From Nocardia stercoris (lineage in GTDB: Bacteria > Actinomycetota > Actinomycetes > Mycobacteriales > Mycobacteriaceae): a stretch of DNA of 64,000 bases. Shown piece after piece: positions 45,791 to 53,030 of this stretch. The position numbers were made by a program, and so were the translations under genes. Numbering within the stretch: position 1 is the stretch's first letter; each line of letters begins with the position of its first letter. The notes beneath the pieces were generated by a model, which was not told where the DNA came from, ran no database searches, and saw only the letters and a program-made list of their open reading frames with translations. The stretch is from contig NZ_RFFH01000012.1 in NCBI RefSeq assembly GCF_003696265.1, positions 16,895 to 80,894 of the forward strand, in the 5' to 3' direction.

Positions 45791-47137
45791 ATGACGCACA
45801 ACGAATTTCCCGCATTCACCGGCCCGGTCTTCGTCCCCGGTGATGCCGGCTACGACGCCGAGGTCGCCGGATTCCAGACCGACAATCCGCACCGCCCGGA
45901 CCTCGTGGTCGGCGCCGCGCACGCCGAGGATGTGCGTGCGGCCGTGGAATACGCTGCCCGGCAAGGCCTTCCGATCGCGGTTCAGGCGACGGGGCACGGG
46001 CTGTCGGTTCCGGCCGAGTCGGGTGTGCTGATCAGCACCCGGCGCCTGGACACCGTGTCGGTGGACCCGCTCACCCGCACCGCGCGGGTCGGGGCCGGCG
46101 TGCGGGCCGGCGCCCTGATCGAAGCGGCCGTGGCCCACGGCCTGGCGCCGCTGAACGGATCGTCGCCGTCGGTGGGCGTGGTCGGCTATCACCTGGGTGG
46201 CGGCCTGGGCATCCTGGGCCGGACCTACGGCTACGCCGCCGATCACGTCCGGGCGATCGAACTGGTGACCGCGGACGGCCGCATGCGCCGGCTCGTCCCC
46301 GGCGACGACCTGTTCGGCGCGGTGCTGGGCAGCGGCGGCAACTTCGGCGTGGTCACCGCGCTCGAACTCGCCCTGCTCCCGATCACCGAGGTGTACGGCG
46401 GCGCAATGACTTTCGATACCGCCCTGGTGCCCGCCGCGCTGGAGGCCTGGCGGGCGTGGACGATCGACCTGCCGGAGGAACTGACCTCGGCGATCACCAT
46501 GATGACCATGCCCGATGTGCCGGGCGTCCCCGCACCGCTGCGCGGCCGCTACCTGGCCACGATCAATATCGCCTTCGACGGCCCGGCCGAGGCGGGGGAG
46601 GCGCTGGTGGCACCGCTGCGCGCGGTCGGCCCGCGCCTCGCCGACACCCTGCGCACCATGCCGTACGCGGAGACCGAATCGATCTACCGCGACCCGGATT
46701 TCCCGCACGCCTACACCGCCACCAACGCCATGCTGAGCGAGCTGACCGGTGCGGCGGCAGCGGAATTCCGGACCCTGACCGGCCCGGACGCCCCGGTCCC
46801 GGTGGTCGCGGGCTTCCGTCACCTCGGCGGTGCGCTGAGCCGGCCCGGACCGCACGACACCGCGGTCGGCCACCGGGCCGCGCAATACGTCGCGCGGGCG
46901 ATCACGGCGCCCGGCGCGGCCGAATGGGCGCAGCACGACCTGATCGGCAAGACCCTCGCCCCCTGGACCCTGGGCCACCACCTGAACTTCGTCTACGGCG
47001 GCGCCGAGCACGCGAGCCCGGCGCAGACCCGCGCCGGATACGACGCGGGGACCTACGATCGCCTGGTGGCGCTGAAGTCGGAACTGGACCCGGCCGGCCT
47101 GTTCCGGTTCAACCGCAATATTCGACGCGGTGCCTGA
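45791..47137 (+). CDS. FAD-linked oxidoreductase (PCMH/BBE-like)
   Basis: A 448-residue flavoprotein. The FAD-binding domain (about 35-200) has the His attachment motif ATGHGLSV and SVGVVGYHLGGGLG, where the second covalent Cys of bicovalent members is absent. The C-terminal part ends in the berberine-bridge-type pattern YDRLVALKSELDPAGLFRFN. Its substrate is unknown. It is divergent from LysR. The last 126 coding bases before codon 436 (46970-47095) recur perfectly at 50826-50951, on the far side of the ART island, so its 3' end has been involved in recombination. Confidence 0.92.
   Translation: MTHNEFPAFTGPVFVPGDAGYDAEVAGFQTDNPHRPDLVVGAAHAEDVRAAVEYAARQGLPIAVQATGHGLSVPAESGVLISTRRLDTVSVDPLTRTARVGAGVRAGALIEAAVAHGLAPLNGSSPSVGVVGYHLGGGLGILGRTYGYAADHVRAIELVTADGRMRRLVPGDDLFGAVLGSGGNFGVVTALELALLPITEVYGGAMTFDTALVPAALEAWRAWTIDLPEELTSAITMMTMPDVPGVPAPLRGRYLATINIAFDGPAEAGEALVAPLRAVGPRLADTLRTMPYAETESIYRDPDFPHAYTATNAMLSELTGAAAAEFRTLTGPDAPVPVVAGFRHLGGALSRPGPHDTAVGHRAAQYVARAITAPGAAEWAQHDLIGKTLAPWTLGHHLNFVYGGAEHASPAQTRAGYDAGTYDRLVALKSELDPAGLFRFNRNIRRGA
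46970..47095 (+). repeat. Left 126-bp direct repeat flanking the ART island
   Basis: These 126 bases within the 3' end of the FAD oxidoreductase gene are identical to 50826-50951. After one mismatch a further 21 bases match. Upstream of the block the two copies differ at many positions, so the identity is limited to this tract. Confidence 0.95.
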
Positions 47138-47159
47138 GGGTGCGCTGTCTCTCAGTCCC

Positions 47160-47165
47160 TAGGAT
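47160..47165 (+). promoter_or_regulatory. -10 box TAGGAT of the ADP-ribosylglycohydrolase gene
   Basis: TAGGAT lies 37 bases before the ATG at 47203, leaving room for the AGAGGGA ribosome site. It would give the hydrolase its own promoter, separate from the toxin operon. Confidence 0.45.
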
Positions 47166-47202
47166 AGCGATGTCTCAGCTGGGGACGGTGAGAGGGAACT
47201 TG

Positions 47203-48120
47203 ATGAAACTTACAGCGGCACAGTTAGATCGGGCTGAGGGAGTGCTCCTCGGCACAGCAGTTGGCGATGCTCTGGGAGCTGGCTACGAATTCACCTACCC
47301 TACGACGAGCGCCGCTATCGACATGATCGGCGGCGGCGTGTTCAACTGGGCTCCTGGCGAATGGACCGACGACACATCGATGGCGGTGGCGGTGGCTGAA
47401 GGTGCTGCTTCCGGTGGGCGTCTGGACCGAGAGCCCGGCCTCGACGCGGTGGCAGCAGGGTTTGTGCAGTGGTGGGATAGTCACCCCACGGACATTGGCA
47501 ATCAGACCAGGATGGTTCTGCGGGAGCGCAGTGCTTCAGCGCGAGAGATGAGGGCGGTGGCAGGTGCCATCCCAGGGCTGCGTGCGGGCAATGGGTCACT
47601 CATGCGTACCGCGCCGGTGGCCCTGGCTCACCTCGATGATGCAGGTGCGTGCGCTGTCGCTGCTCGTGAAGTCAGCCGATTGACGCATGACGACCCGCAC
47701 GCGATCGATGGGTGTGTGCTCTGGTCGTTGGCGATCCGCACCGCCGTGTTGGACGGGACATACCATGGAATCCGCCAAGGCTTGGCCTACGTCAGCAACG
47801 AATGGCACGTGCGGCTGAGCGAAGCGGAAAACGGCTTGCCGAGTGACTTTTCCAAGAACGGTTGGGTCGTGCATGCCCTGCAAACTGCCTGGTCTGCGAT
47901 CGTACACACAGATTCGCTTCCCGACGGGTTGACTACAGCAGTTCGAGCCGGCGGCGATACCGATACCACCGCAGCGATTGCCGGTGGCCTGCTTGGTGCA
48001 CGGTATGGGGCATCGGCGATTCCGATGCGATGGCGCGAGATCGTCCATGGCTACCCGGGGTGCCGCGAAGACTATCTGATCGGACTCACGCACCGAGTGC
48101 TCGCGACGAACTCGAGGTAA
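47203..48120 (+). CDS. ADP-ribosylglycohydrolase (DraG/ARH family), candidate immunity enzyme
   Basis: A 305-residue enzyme of the DraG fold, which removes ADP-ribose from modified proteins or nucleic acids using two Mg or Mn ions. The motifs are complete: LLGTAVGDALGAGYEF (15-30), W54-T55-D56-D57-T58, GNGSLMRTAP (129-138) and GGDTDTTAAIAGGLLGA (250-266, metal ligands D252 and D254). An in-frame ATG at 47170 is possible, but AGAGGGA supports 47203. It is convergent with an ART toxin operon, so reversal of that toxin's action in the producing cell is the natural hypothesis. GC is lower than in the flanks. Confidence 0.9.
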   Translation: MKLTAAQLDRAEGVLLGTAVGDALGAGYEFTYPTTSAAIDMIGGGVFNWAPGEWTDDTSMAVAVAEGAASGGRLDREPGLDAVAAGFVQWWDSHPTDIGNQTRMVLRERSASAREMRAVAGAIPGLRAGNGSLMRTAPVALAHLDDAGACAVAAREVSRLTHDDPHAIDGCVLWSLAIRTAVLDGTYHGIRQGLAYVSNEWHVRLSEAENGLPSDFSKNGWVVHALQTAWSAIVHTDSLPDGLTTAVRAGGDTDTTAAIAGGLLGARYGASAIPMRWREIVHGYPGCREDYLIGLTHRVLATNSR

Positions 48121-48169
48121 TCAGCCGATTGTCGTCGCCGACTCGGCGGTGAGGTTGAAGTTGTTACTG

Positions 48170-48382
48170 CTATTTGTTGCGGTTCGGGTCGAACTCTGTC
48201 CCGGGAGTTTCCTCCCAAAACTTCGGGCTCGCCATTGTCCTCTTCTCCGGGGGTGTGCTGTTTCGAATACGCTCTGATTCTTGGAACATGCGATTATATT
48301 TCTCCATCTCCTCTGCTGTGGGAGGTGTCACTCCGGCCTCCTCGGGGGTGGAAAATATCTTTCCGGCGATTTCTTTGCTCAT
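48170..48382 (-). CDS. Small protein coupled to the ART toxin
   Basis: A 70-residue hydrophilic ORF rich in Glu, Pro and Lys (STPEEAGVTPPTAEEMEKYN). Its ATG comes 5 bases after the toxin stop, and its ribosome site GAGAGGTAG lies in the last toxin codons, so translation is coupled. That is the usual place of an immunity gene, but the protein has no recognised fold. It could also be a remnant or a partner of the toxin. It is convergent with the hydrolase gene across a 49-bp gap. Confidence 0.65.
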   Translation of the reverse strand: MSKEIAGKIFSTPEEAGVTPPTAEEMEKYNRMFQESERIRNSTPPEKRTMASPKFWEETPGTEFDPNRNK

Positions 48383-48387
48383 CTAGG

Positions 48388-49866
48388 CTACCTCTCGATC
48401 AGCTTGATGTGAGTTATTCCGGTGACTGGATCGGTTACATTTGATGCGACATAGAAGTTTGTGTTCGATCTAAAGAGTACTTCGTCTTCCGGGAAAGACG
48501 AATAAGGGGAAATCTCCTTGCCTGTAAGGGAGATTACCTCGAACTGCGTGTTCCCTGGGAAGGATTTATTTGGATCACTGCTCGTGCTAAAGAACTGCTT
48601 TTCCGTAACGACTTGTCCTTCGACGTAGTTATCGATTGCGCTCTGTGGAAGGTCGGTGCCACGAAATACGACTCCGCTGTGGTCCGGCAGCTTGCTCAGG
48701 GCTGCGTTCAGATCGCTTGTCATTGCTGCTTGATCCGCATCTAGCGTTCCACCTCTCAGTGCGGCATTAAGTTGGTAATATCCGGTAGGCGATGTCTTAT
48801 CTGCCAAAGTATACTTGTTAATGACCGCCTCGTCCTCTGCGGTCAACTTGGGTAGCAATGACCCGGCGGTCGATGTGCCGTCGACTTCTGCTTCGATCTC
48901 TGTCCGAGTGAGAGCGCCTAATTTATCGAGGCTGCCACCGACATCGGCTAGGGAGTCCTCTGTACCTGCGGCAGTAGTCATCAGCGAGTCCACGTCGACG
49001 GCTGCGACCGCTTCGGTCACGCGACCCGCGGTAGCGATCACCTCGTCCGCAGAGAGCGCCGCATCCGCACCGCTCAGAGCCAGGCCAGCGCCGGCGGTGA
49101 CGACGGCAGCGAGGATAGTGACTGCGAGCTGGCCTGCCAACATCTCGTCCAACTGCCGGACTGCTCGATCGATCCGGTCACGAAGGTCTTTCAGTGCGTT
49201 CTTGTGTGAGGCGCATTCACTAAGGAGCTGATTCGAGCCTCCGCACAGTTTCCAGCCTGCATCGGCTAGGCGACTGAGCCCCTCCATCAGATCTTCAATC
49301 TCTGGTGATTGAACGGTCTTGAACGAATCTATGATCTTTTGTATGTCGGAGTGGATATTCGAAACGATAGTGTCCTGGTTGAACCCGTACCAGGCATCGT
49401 GAGCCTTCGTCAGCTTATCGGTATCGCCGTCCGGGATGTGGACGTGAATATACTGCATAAGCTGGGAGATCGAGACCAGCCCGTTTCCCGGACCACCTGC
49501 GGATGGTGGTGGGGTCCAGCAAAGAGGCACAGGTTGGTCGACGGTCGGTGGCGGTGTCGGCGCCGTTCCTTGGGGCGGGTTGGTAGAGTTATAGTCTGAA
49601 ATAGCATGGTTGTATCCGGCTGTTGCTATCAGTGATGCAAAATAAGGAAGGGTCTGCGCGAGTTTATGGGCGTTGTCCAGGACGCTCGCAGCACGCGAAT
49701 CGTAGCTGGTAGCCCATTTTTTGGCCGCATCGCTCGTGCCCGCCATTCCGTCGGTCTTCTGCAGCGCCTTCCACAGCTTGTCGATTGCGGTCTCTAGTCC
49801 GGTGCCGATCTTCGTCAGACTATTTGCAGCGTCCGTATAGATCTGTAGGTTCACATGTACGGTCAT
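48388..49866 (-). CDS. Polymorphic toxin with WXG100-like N-terminus and C-terminal ADP-ribosyltransferase
   Basis: A 492-residue protein. Residues 1-95 are helical and WXG100-like (KWATSYDSRAASVLDNAHKL) with no Sec signal. A Pro-rich hinge (97-125) is followed by a helical middle with a hydrophobic stretch at about 246-270. The C-terminal part (about 340-492) is an ART of the R-S-E class: R402 in VVFRGTD, S427-T428-S429 in FFSTSSD, and E460-D-E462 in FPEDEVLF. Such a layout fits a type VII-exported toxin. It starts 4 bases after the WXG100 gene. Composition is AT-rich for this genome. Target unknown. Confidence 0.88.
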   Translation of the reverse strand: MTVHVNLQIYTDAANSLTKIGTGLETAIDKLWKALQKTDGMAGTSDAAKKWATSYDSRAASVLDNAHKLAQTLPYFASLIATAGYNHAISDYNSTNPPQGTAPTPPPTVDQPVPLCWTPPPSAGGPGNGLVSISQLMQYIHVHIPDGDTDKLTKAHDAWYGFNQDTIVSNIHSDIQKIIDSFKTVQSPEIEDLMEGLSRLADAGWKLCGGSNQLLSECASHKNALKDLRDRIDRAVRQLDEMLAGQLAVTILAAVVTAGAGLALSGADAALSADEVIATAGRVTEAVAAVDVDSLMTTAAGTEDSLADVGGSLDKLGALTRTEIEAEVDGTSTAGSLLPKLTAEDEAVINKYTLADKTSPTGYYQLNAALRGGTLDADQAAMTSDLNAALSKLPDHSGVVFRGTDLPQSAIDNYVEGQVVTEKQFFSTSSDPNKSFPGNTQFEVISLTGKEISPYSSFPEDEVLFRSNTNFYVASNVTDPVTGITHIKLIER

Positions 49867-49870
49867 CGGA

Positions 49871-50170
49871 CTACAGCTTGAGCATCGAGGTATTCGCTGT
49901 CAGCGCGCCGGCGTACTGGGTATGTGCGTTGCGGACGGCATCCCGCATCGACTCGATCCCCGTGTTGAATTCCCTTGCCGCCACTGCCCACTTGGCATGC
50001 GCATCGTGATGGGCGTCGGCTGCGGCGCCGTCCCAGGCGCCGCCCGTGTGGACGGCGGCAACGTTCGCGTCCAGGGTGTCGAGATGTTCGGTGATGAATG
50101 TGGCGAGATTGTGTAGCTGTGTAGCCAGATCGTCGAGTTCGTCGAGATCGTAGGCGATGTTGTCGGTCAT
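49871..50170 (-). CDS. WXG100 (ESAT-6-like) protein
   Basis: A 99-residue helical hairpin protein with the WxG turn W46-D47-G48 (GGAWDGAAADA). No Cys is present. Such proteins are type VII substrates or chaperones, often paired with a second small protein encoded next to them. The ATG shares a base with the stop of the upstream EspC-like gene, and the toxin gene follows 4 bases after its stop, so all three are one operon. Confidence 0.9.
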   Translation of the reverse strand: MTDNIAYDLDELDDLATQLHNLATFITEHLDTLDANVAAVHTGGAWDGAAADAHHDAHAKWAVAAREFNTGIESMRDAVRNAHTQYAGALTANTSMLKL

Positions 50171-50562
50171 CAGGACTCCGGAAGATCGAGCAGCGATGCG
50201 TTCGTGGGGGCTGCGGGCCGCAGCCTAGGCCCTTCGATCGGCGGCAGGTTCAGGCTGGATACATCGGCCGCGAACTGATTATCTTGAGCGCCATAGGTTG
50301 CCGCTGTCACCCCCAGTGCCTCTGCCATGTCTGCCAGCGCGTCGATGATCTTGTGTCCACCATCGCTGCAGTCGCTCCATCCAGCGGCAAAACTCTGGGC
50401 GGCAGGACTCTTCCAGCTGTTTGTGGTTACGGTGTCGACCTTGCGGCCCGCGGTGCTCAGCGCACTCCGCAAGACGTCCGCAAGGTCGTACGCGAACTTG
50501 CCGAGCTTCGTAACTTCCGCGGGAACGATCGACAGATCGGTGGCTCCCCCTGGTGTGCCCAT
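50170..50562 (-). CDS. EspC-like type VII secretion-associated protein
   Basis: A 130-residue protein. Helix 1 is followed by a turn NSWKSPAAQSF (W50, with Ser instead of Gly two places on) and helix 2 ends in Y90-G-A-Q-D94, which fits the YxxxD/E export signal of type VII substrates. A short Pro-rich tail follows. A longer reading from 50691 is rejected because the ATG at 50562 has a TAGCCT -10 box 7 bases upstream. It is first in the toxin operon and may pair with the WXG100 protein. No ESX machinery genes are in the window. Confidence 0.8.
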   Translation of the reverse strand: MGTPGGATDLSIVPAEVTKLGKFAYDLADVLRSALSTAGRKVDTVTTNSWKSPAAQSFAAGWSDCSDGGHKIIDALADMAEALGVTAATYGAQDNQFAADVSSLNLPPIEGPRLRPAAPTNASLLDLPES

Positions 50563-50569
50563 GGGAGAG

Positions 50570-50575
50570 AGGCTA
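50570..50575 (-). promoter_or_regulatory. -10 box TAGCCT of the toxin operon
   Basis: TAGCCT on the minus strand, 7 bases before the ATG at 50562, predicting a leaderless operon transcript. Confidence 0.5.
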
Positions 50576-50671
50576 ACAGGGCGAAAGGGACTCTCTGGTC
50601 TGCGTGGTTGGGGCTGACCAGCGTGAGCCAGAGCACACCCTGCGGCGGTGGATTCCTTGGGGGCGTGTGGA

Positions 50672-50984
50672 TTTAGGGACACTCGGCCCACCGAGCCGGC
50701 CCGGGCAGCACGAGACCGTGGTCGGGCATCGGGCGGTGGCGTATGTCGCGCGGGCGATCACGGCGCCCAGCGCCGATGAGTGGTCGCGGCGCGAGTTGCT
50801 CGGAAAGACCTTGGCGCCGCGGACTCTGGGCCACCACCTGAACTTCGTCTACGGCGGCGCCGAGCACGCGAGCCCGGCGCAGACCCGCGCCGGATACGAC
50901 GCGGGGACCTACGATCGCCTGGTGGCGCTGAAGTCGGAACTGGACCCGGCCAGCCTGTTCCGGTTCAACCGCACGATCCGGTGA
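50672..50984 (+). pseudogene. 3' fragment of a FAD-linked oxidoreductase
   Basis: The reading from about codon 340 of the family to the end is preserved (GHRAVAYVARAITAPSADEW through LVALKSELDPASLFRFNRTI) and stops normally, but the FAD-binding two thirds are missing. It is a paralogue of the gene at 45791: diverged at its 5' part (for example SRRELLGKTLAPRT versus AQHDLIGKTLAPWT) and identical over 126 bp further on. It is either the displaced 3' end of an interrupted gene or the relic of a tandem copy. Confidence 0.85.
50826..50951 (+). repeat. Right 126-bp direct repeat flanking the ART island
   Basis: Identical to 46970-47095 inside the FAD oxidoreductase gene and in the same orientation. 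Direct repeats of this size allow loss of the 3.9-kb segment by homologous recombination. Confidence 0.95.
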
Positions 50985-51065
50985 GTGGGCCGGTCCCGCT
51001 CACCACGAAACCTGTTGTACCGGAACATGTTCCGCCGGTGGGTCGGGCCCACCGGCGGTGCTCGA

Positions 51066-51515
51066 TCAGAGGCCCAGGAACGGGGCGACGCTGCCGAAGC
51101 CGATGAAGGCGAGGCCGGTCTTGAGCATGCTGGCCGGGCCGCAGCCGGTGCTGCCGGCGCCGGTGTTGGCGGCCACAGTGATCGGGGTGGTCACCGAGAC
51201 GCCGTTGGACGTCGCGACCAGGTTGTGGACGCCCGCGCCCTCGGGCAGCCAGGTGAGGGTCAGGCCGCCGGTGAGGCTGATGATGCCGGCGCTGACGCCG
51301 CCGAGCGGGGTGCCGTTGTCGGTGACGGTGAGCGTCTGGCCGGGGGTGCCGCCCGAGGCGACGATCGTGGTGGCGCAGCCCGAGGTGGCGACGGCGTTGG
51401 GGGCGAGGCCGATGGTCATCGCGGCGTCGGCGCCGGGCGCGGCGACGACGGAGGTCAGCGCGGCAGCGGCACCGAGCACGCCGAGGCCGAGGATGCGGGT
51501 GTTACGGGTGGTCAT
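51066..51515 (-). CDS. Secreted protein, Ig-like beta domain
   Basis: A 149-residue protein with a clear Sec signal (RNTRILGLGVLGAAAALTSV, cleavage near ADAA, about residues 29-32). The mature part is beta-rich with Gly/Thr/Val repeats (TIVASGGTPGQTLTVTDNG) and two Cys, suggesting an Ig-like domain. A hydrophobic C-terminal stretch (LKTGLAFIGFGSVAPFLGL) may anchor it. AGGAGAAGC precedes the ATG. It is related in layout to the next gene upstream. Confidence 0.75.
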   Translation of the reverse strand: MTTRNTRILGLGVLGAAAALTSVVAAPGADAAMTIGLAPNAVATSGCATTIVASGGTPGQTLTVTDNGTPLGGVSAGIISLTGGLTLTWLPEGAGVHNLVATSNGVSVTTPITVAANTGAGSTGCGPASMLKTGLAFIGFGSVAPFLGL

Positions 51516-51545
51516 GGCGAGCTTCTCCTGGTCGAAACGGTTGTG

Positions 51546-51986
51546 TCAGGACAGCGACAGGCCGGGGTGCACGGCCGCGCAGGGTTCGGTGCCGGCCGGG
51601 GCGATCTCCAGGGTCACCGGCGCCGGGATCTCGGCGGCCGAGAAGAGATAGCCGTTGATGACCGAGGTCAGCACGTGGGTGCCGGGCTCGGTGGGCGTCC
51701 ACTCGAAGTTGGGGCTGCCGACGAGCCGGGCGATCGGTGGTGTTGCGGTGCCGATGGTCTCGGTGCCGTTGTCGAAGACGATGAGCATGTCCGACGGGCC
51801 GGTGGGGACGTGTCCGGTGATCAGCAGCGGGCAGCCGACCTCGGGGGTGCCCTCGACGGTGAGGGTCGGGTCCAGCGGCGAGGCGCCGGCGGGGGCGCCG
51901 CTCATGGCCAGCCCGGCCAGGATGGCTACGGCCGAGGTGGCGCCGCTCCGCCCGAGGAGGCGGGTGGCGGCGTGCTGATTGTTCAT
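51546..51986 (-). CDS. Secreted protein, Ig-like beta domain
   Basis: A 146-residue protein with a Sec signal ending near PAGASP (about residues 31-36). The mature part reads as a beta sandwich (TLTVEGTPEVGCPLLITGHV, MLIVFDNGTETIG, FEWTPTEPGTHVLTS) with two Cys. The topology and the motif pattern (IxxDNGT..., W-x-P-xxxG-x-H) echo the neighbour at 51066, so the two look like distant paralogues in one operon with 30 bp between them. GGGAGAGAC supports the ATG at 51986. Confidence 0.75.
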   Translation of the reverse strand: MNNQHAATRLLGRSGATSAVAILAGLAMSGAPAGASPLDPTLTVEGTPEVGCPLLITGHVPTGPSDMLIVFDNGTETIGTATPPIARLVGSPNFEWTPTEPGTHVLTSVINGYLFSAAEIPAPVTLEIAPAGTEPCAAVHPGLSLS

Positions 51987-52256
51987 CGTGCGGTGTCTCT
52001 CCCTGCATCCGGCGCGTTCGGAACGGGAGTATTTCACATGCTGACCGGCTGGGACAGGGTTTCGCGGGCCGCGTCTCGCGTGCGCCAGTGCGACGGTCTC
52101 GTCCGAGCGCCGATGCGGCGATATTTGTGAAATGGAAGTAATTCACAAATAGCCGCGGCGCCGGATGGGAGTTACGAATTTAACGCGAATCACAGTCGCG
52201 AAGACATGTGATTCTCCACCCGTCGAACCGGCGGTTTCTTTCCGCACGACAGTGGG

Positions 52257-52262
52257 TACCGT
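52257..52262 (+). promoter_or_regulatory. -10 box TACCGT, leaderless type
   Basis: TACCGT ends 6 bases before the GTG at 52269. Confidence 0.5.
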
Positions 52263-52268
52263 GGGCTT

Positions 52269-53018
52269 GTGCCGATTGCGTTTCAAACCGGGGGGTTGCA
52301 GCAGGTCGATCGCGACACCTGGCGGAATCCCGTCACCGGTGATCTGATCGCGACCGCATTCTTCGATCTGCCGCCCGATCTCCCAGCCTCGCTGGACGAC
52401 GTCGACGCGCTGCGTCGAGCGCTCGCGCACCAGCAGGCGGAGACCGGCTGCCTGATCGAAGCGCACGTCATCACCGTCGACGGCCAGCCGGCACTGCTCC
52501 GCCTGGAGAAGTCGCCCGCGCCCGGCGGACTCCAATTCACCGCCGGTCTGGTGATCCCCAAGGCCACCGCGAGCGCGGTCGTGAAATTGCGCTGCCTGGA
52601 AACCGGTCGTTCCGGGACCCGGGAGGCCGCGCTGGTCCCGCGGATCGGTTTCGCGAACATGTTCCGGCCGCATCCCTACGCACCGGAGCTGCGCGGCCGG
52701 CTGCCGTTCAATGCCGCCGACGACATGCGATGGGACCCGATGTTCCCGACGCATCCGCTCACCCGGGCGCGGGCCTGGATTCTCGAATTGAGCCGCACCG
52801 TCAAGATCGACCCGTGGTTCGCGGCACTCCCCGGATTCACCGGCCCGGAGGCCGCCGCCACGCCCGAGAGCGCGGAGCAAGAGGCCGCCACCCAGGAGAT
52901 GGCGAACGTGGCCGCCGACGCCGAGGACGACGCGGCGGCCGAATCGCAACCGGCGCCGGGACTCGGCGACTCGACCGCCGTGCTGCCCACGCTGCGATCC
53001 GCCGCCGCACTGCAGTGA
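52269..53018 (+). CDS. Hypothetical protein with acidic Ala-rich tail
   Basis: A 249-residue soluble protein. The first 190 residues look folded, with alternating strands (TGCLIEAHVITVDGQPALLR, GLQFTAGLVIPKATASAVVK) and conserved-looking RPHPYAPELRGRLPFN and WDPMFPTHPL segments. The last 60 are acidic and disordered. I do not recognise the family. The predicted leaderless promoter supports the GTG start. It is convergent with the methyltransferase gene. Confidence 0.7.
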   Translation: MPIAFQTGGLQQVDRDTWRNPVTGDLIATAFFDLPPDLPASLDDVDALRRALAHQQAETGCLIEAHVITVDGQPALLRLEKSPAPGGLQFTAGLVIPKATASAVVKLRCLETGRSGTREAALVPRIGFANMFRPHPYAPELRGRLPFNAADDMRWDPMFPTHPLTRARAWILELSRTVKIDPWFAALPGFTGPEAAATPESAEQEAATQEMANVAADAEDDAAAESQPAPGLGDSTAVLPTLRSAAALQ

Positions 53019-53030
53019 CCGACCGGCCGG

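Larger units (their letters stand above)
47138..50671. mobile_element. Putative ESX-ART toxin/ADP-ribosylglycohydrolase island
   Basis: About 3.5 kb lies between the FAD oxidoreductase gene and a second 3' fragment of the same family. Composition is unlike the flanks: one 60-base line in the toxin gene (48421-48480) is 25/60 GC and one in the hydrolase gene (47341-47400) is 37/60, against 46/60 in the flanking gene (46801-46860). Contents are a hydrolase on the plus strand and four linked ORFs on the minus strand. No integrase or transposase is present. Horizontal gain by recombination is inferred. Confidence 0.7.

Noticed and set aside
47138..50671. Transposon or prophage
   Set aside because: No transposase, integrase, inverted terminal repeats or phage genes are present; only direct repeats of a host gene end.
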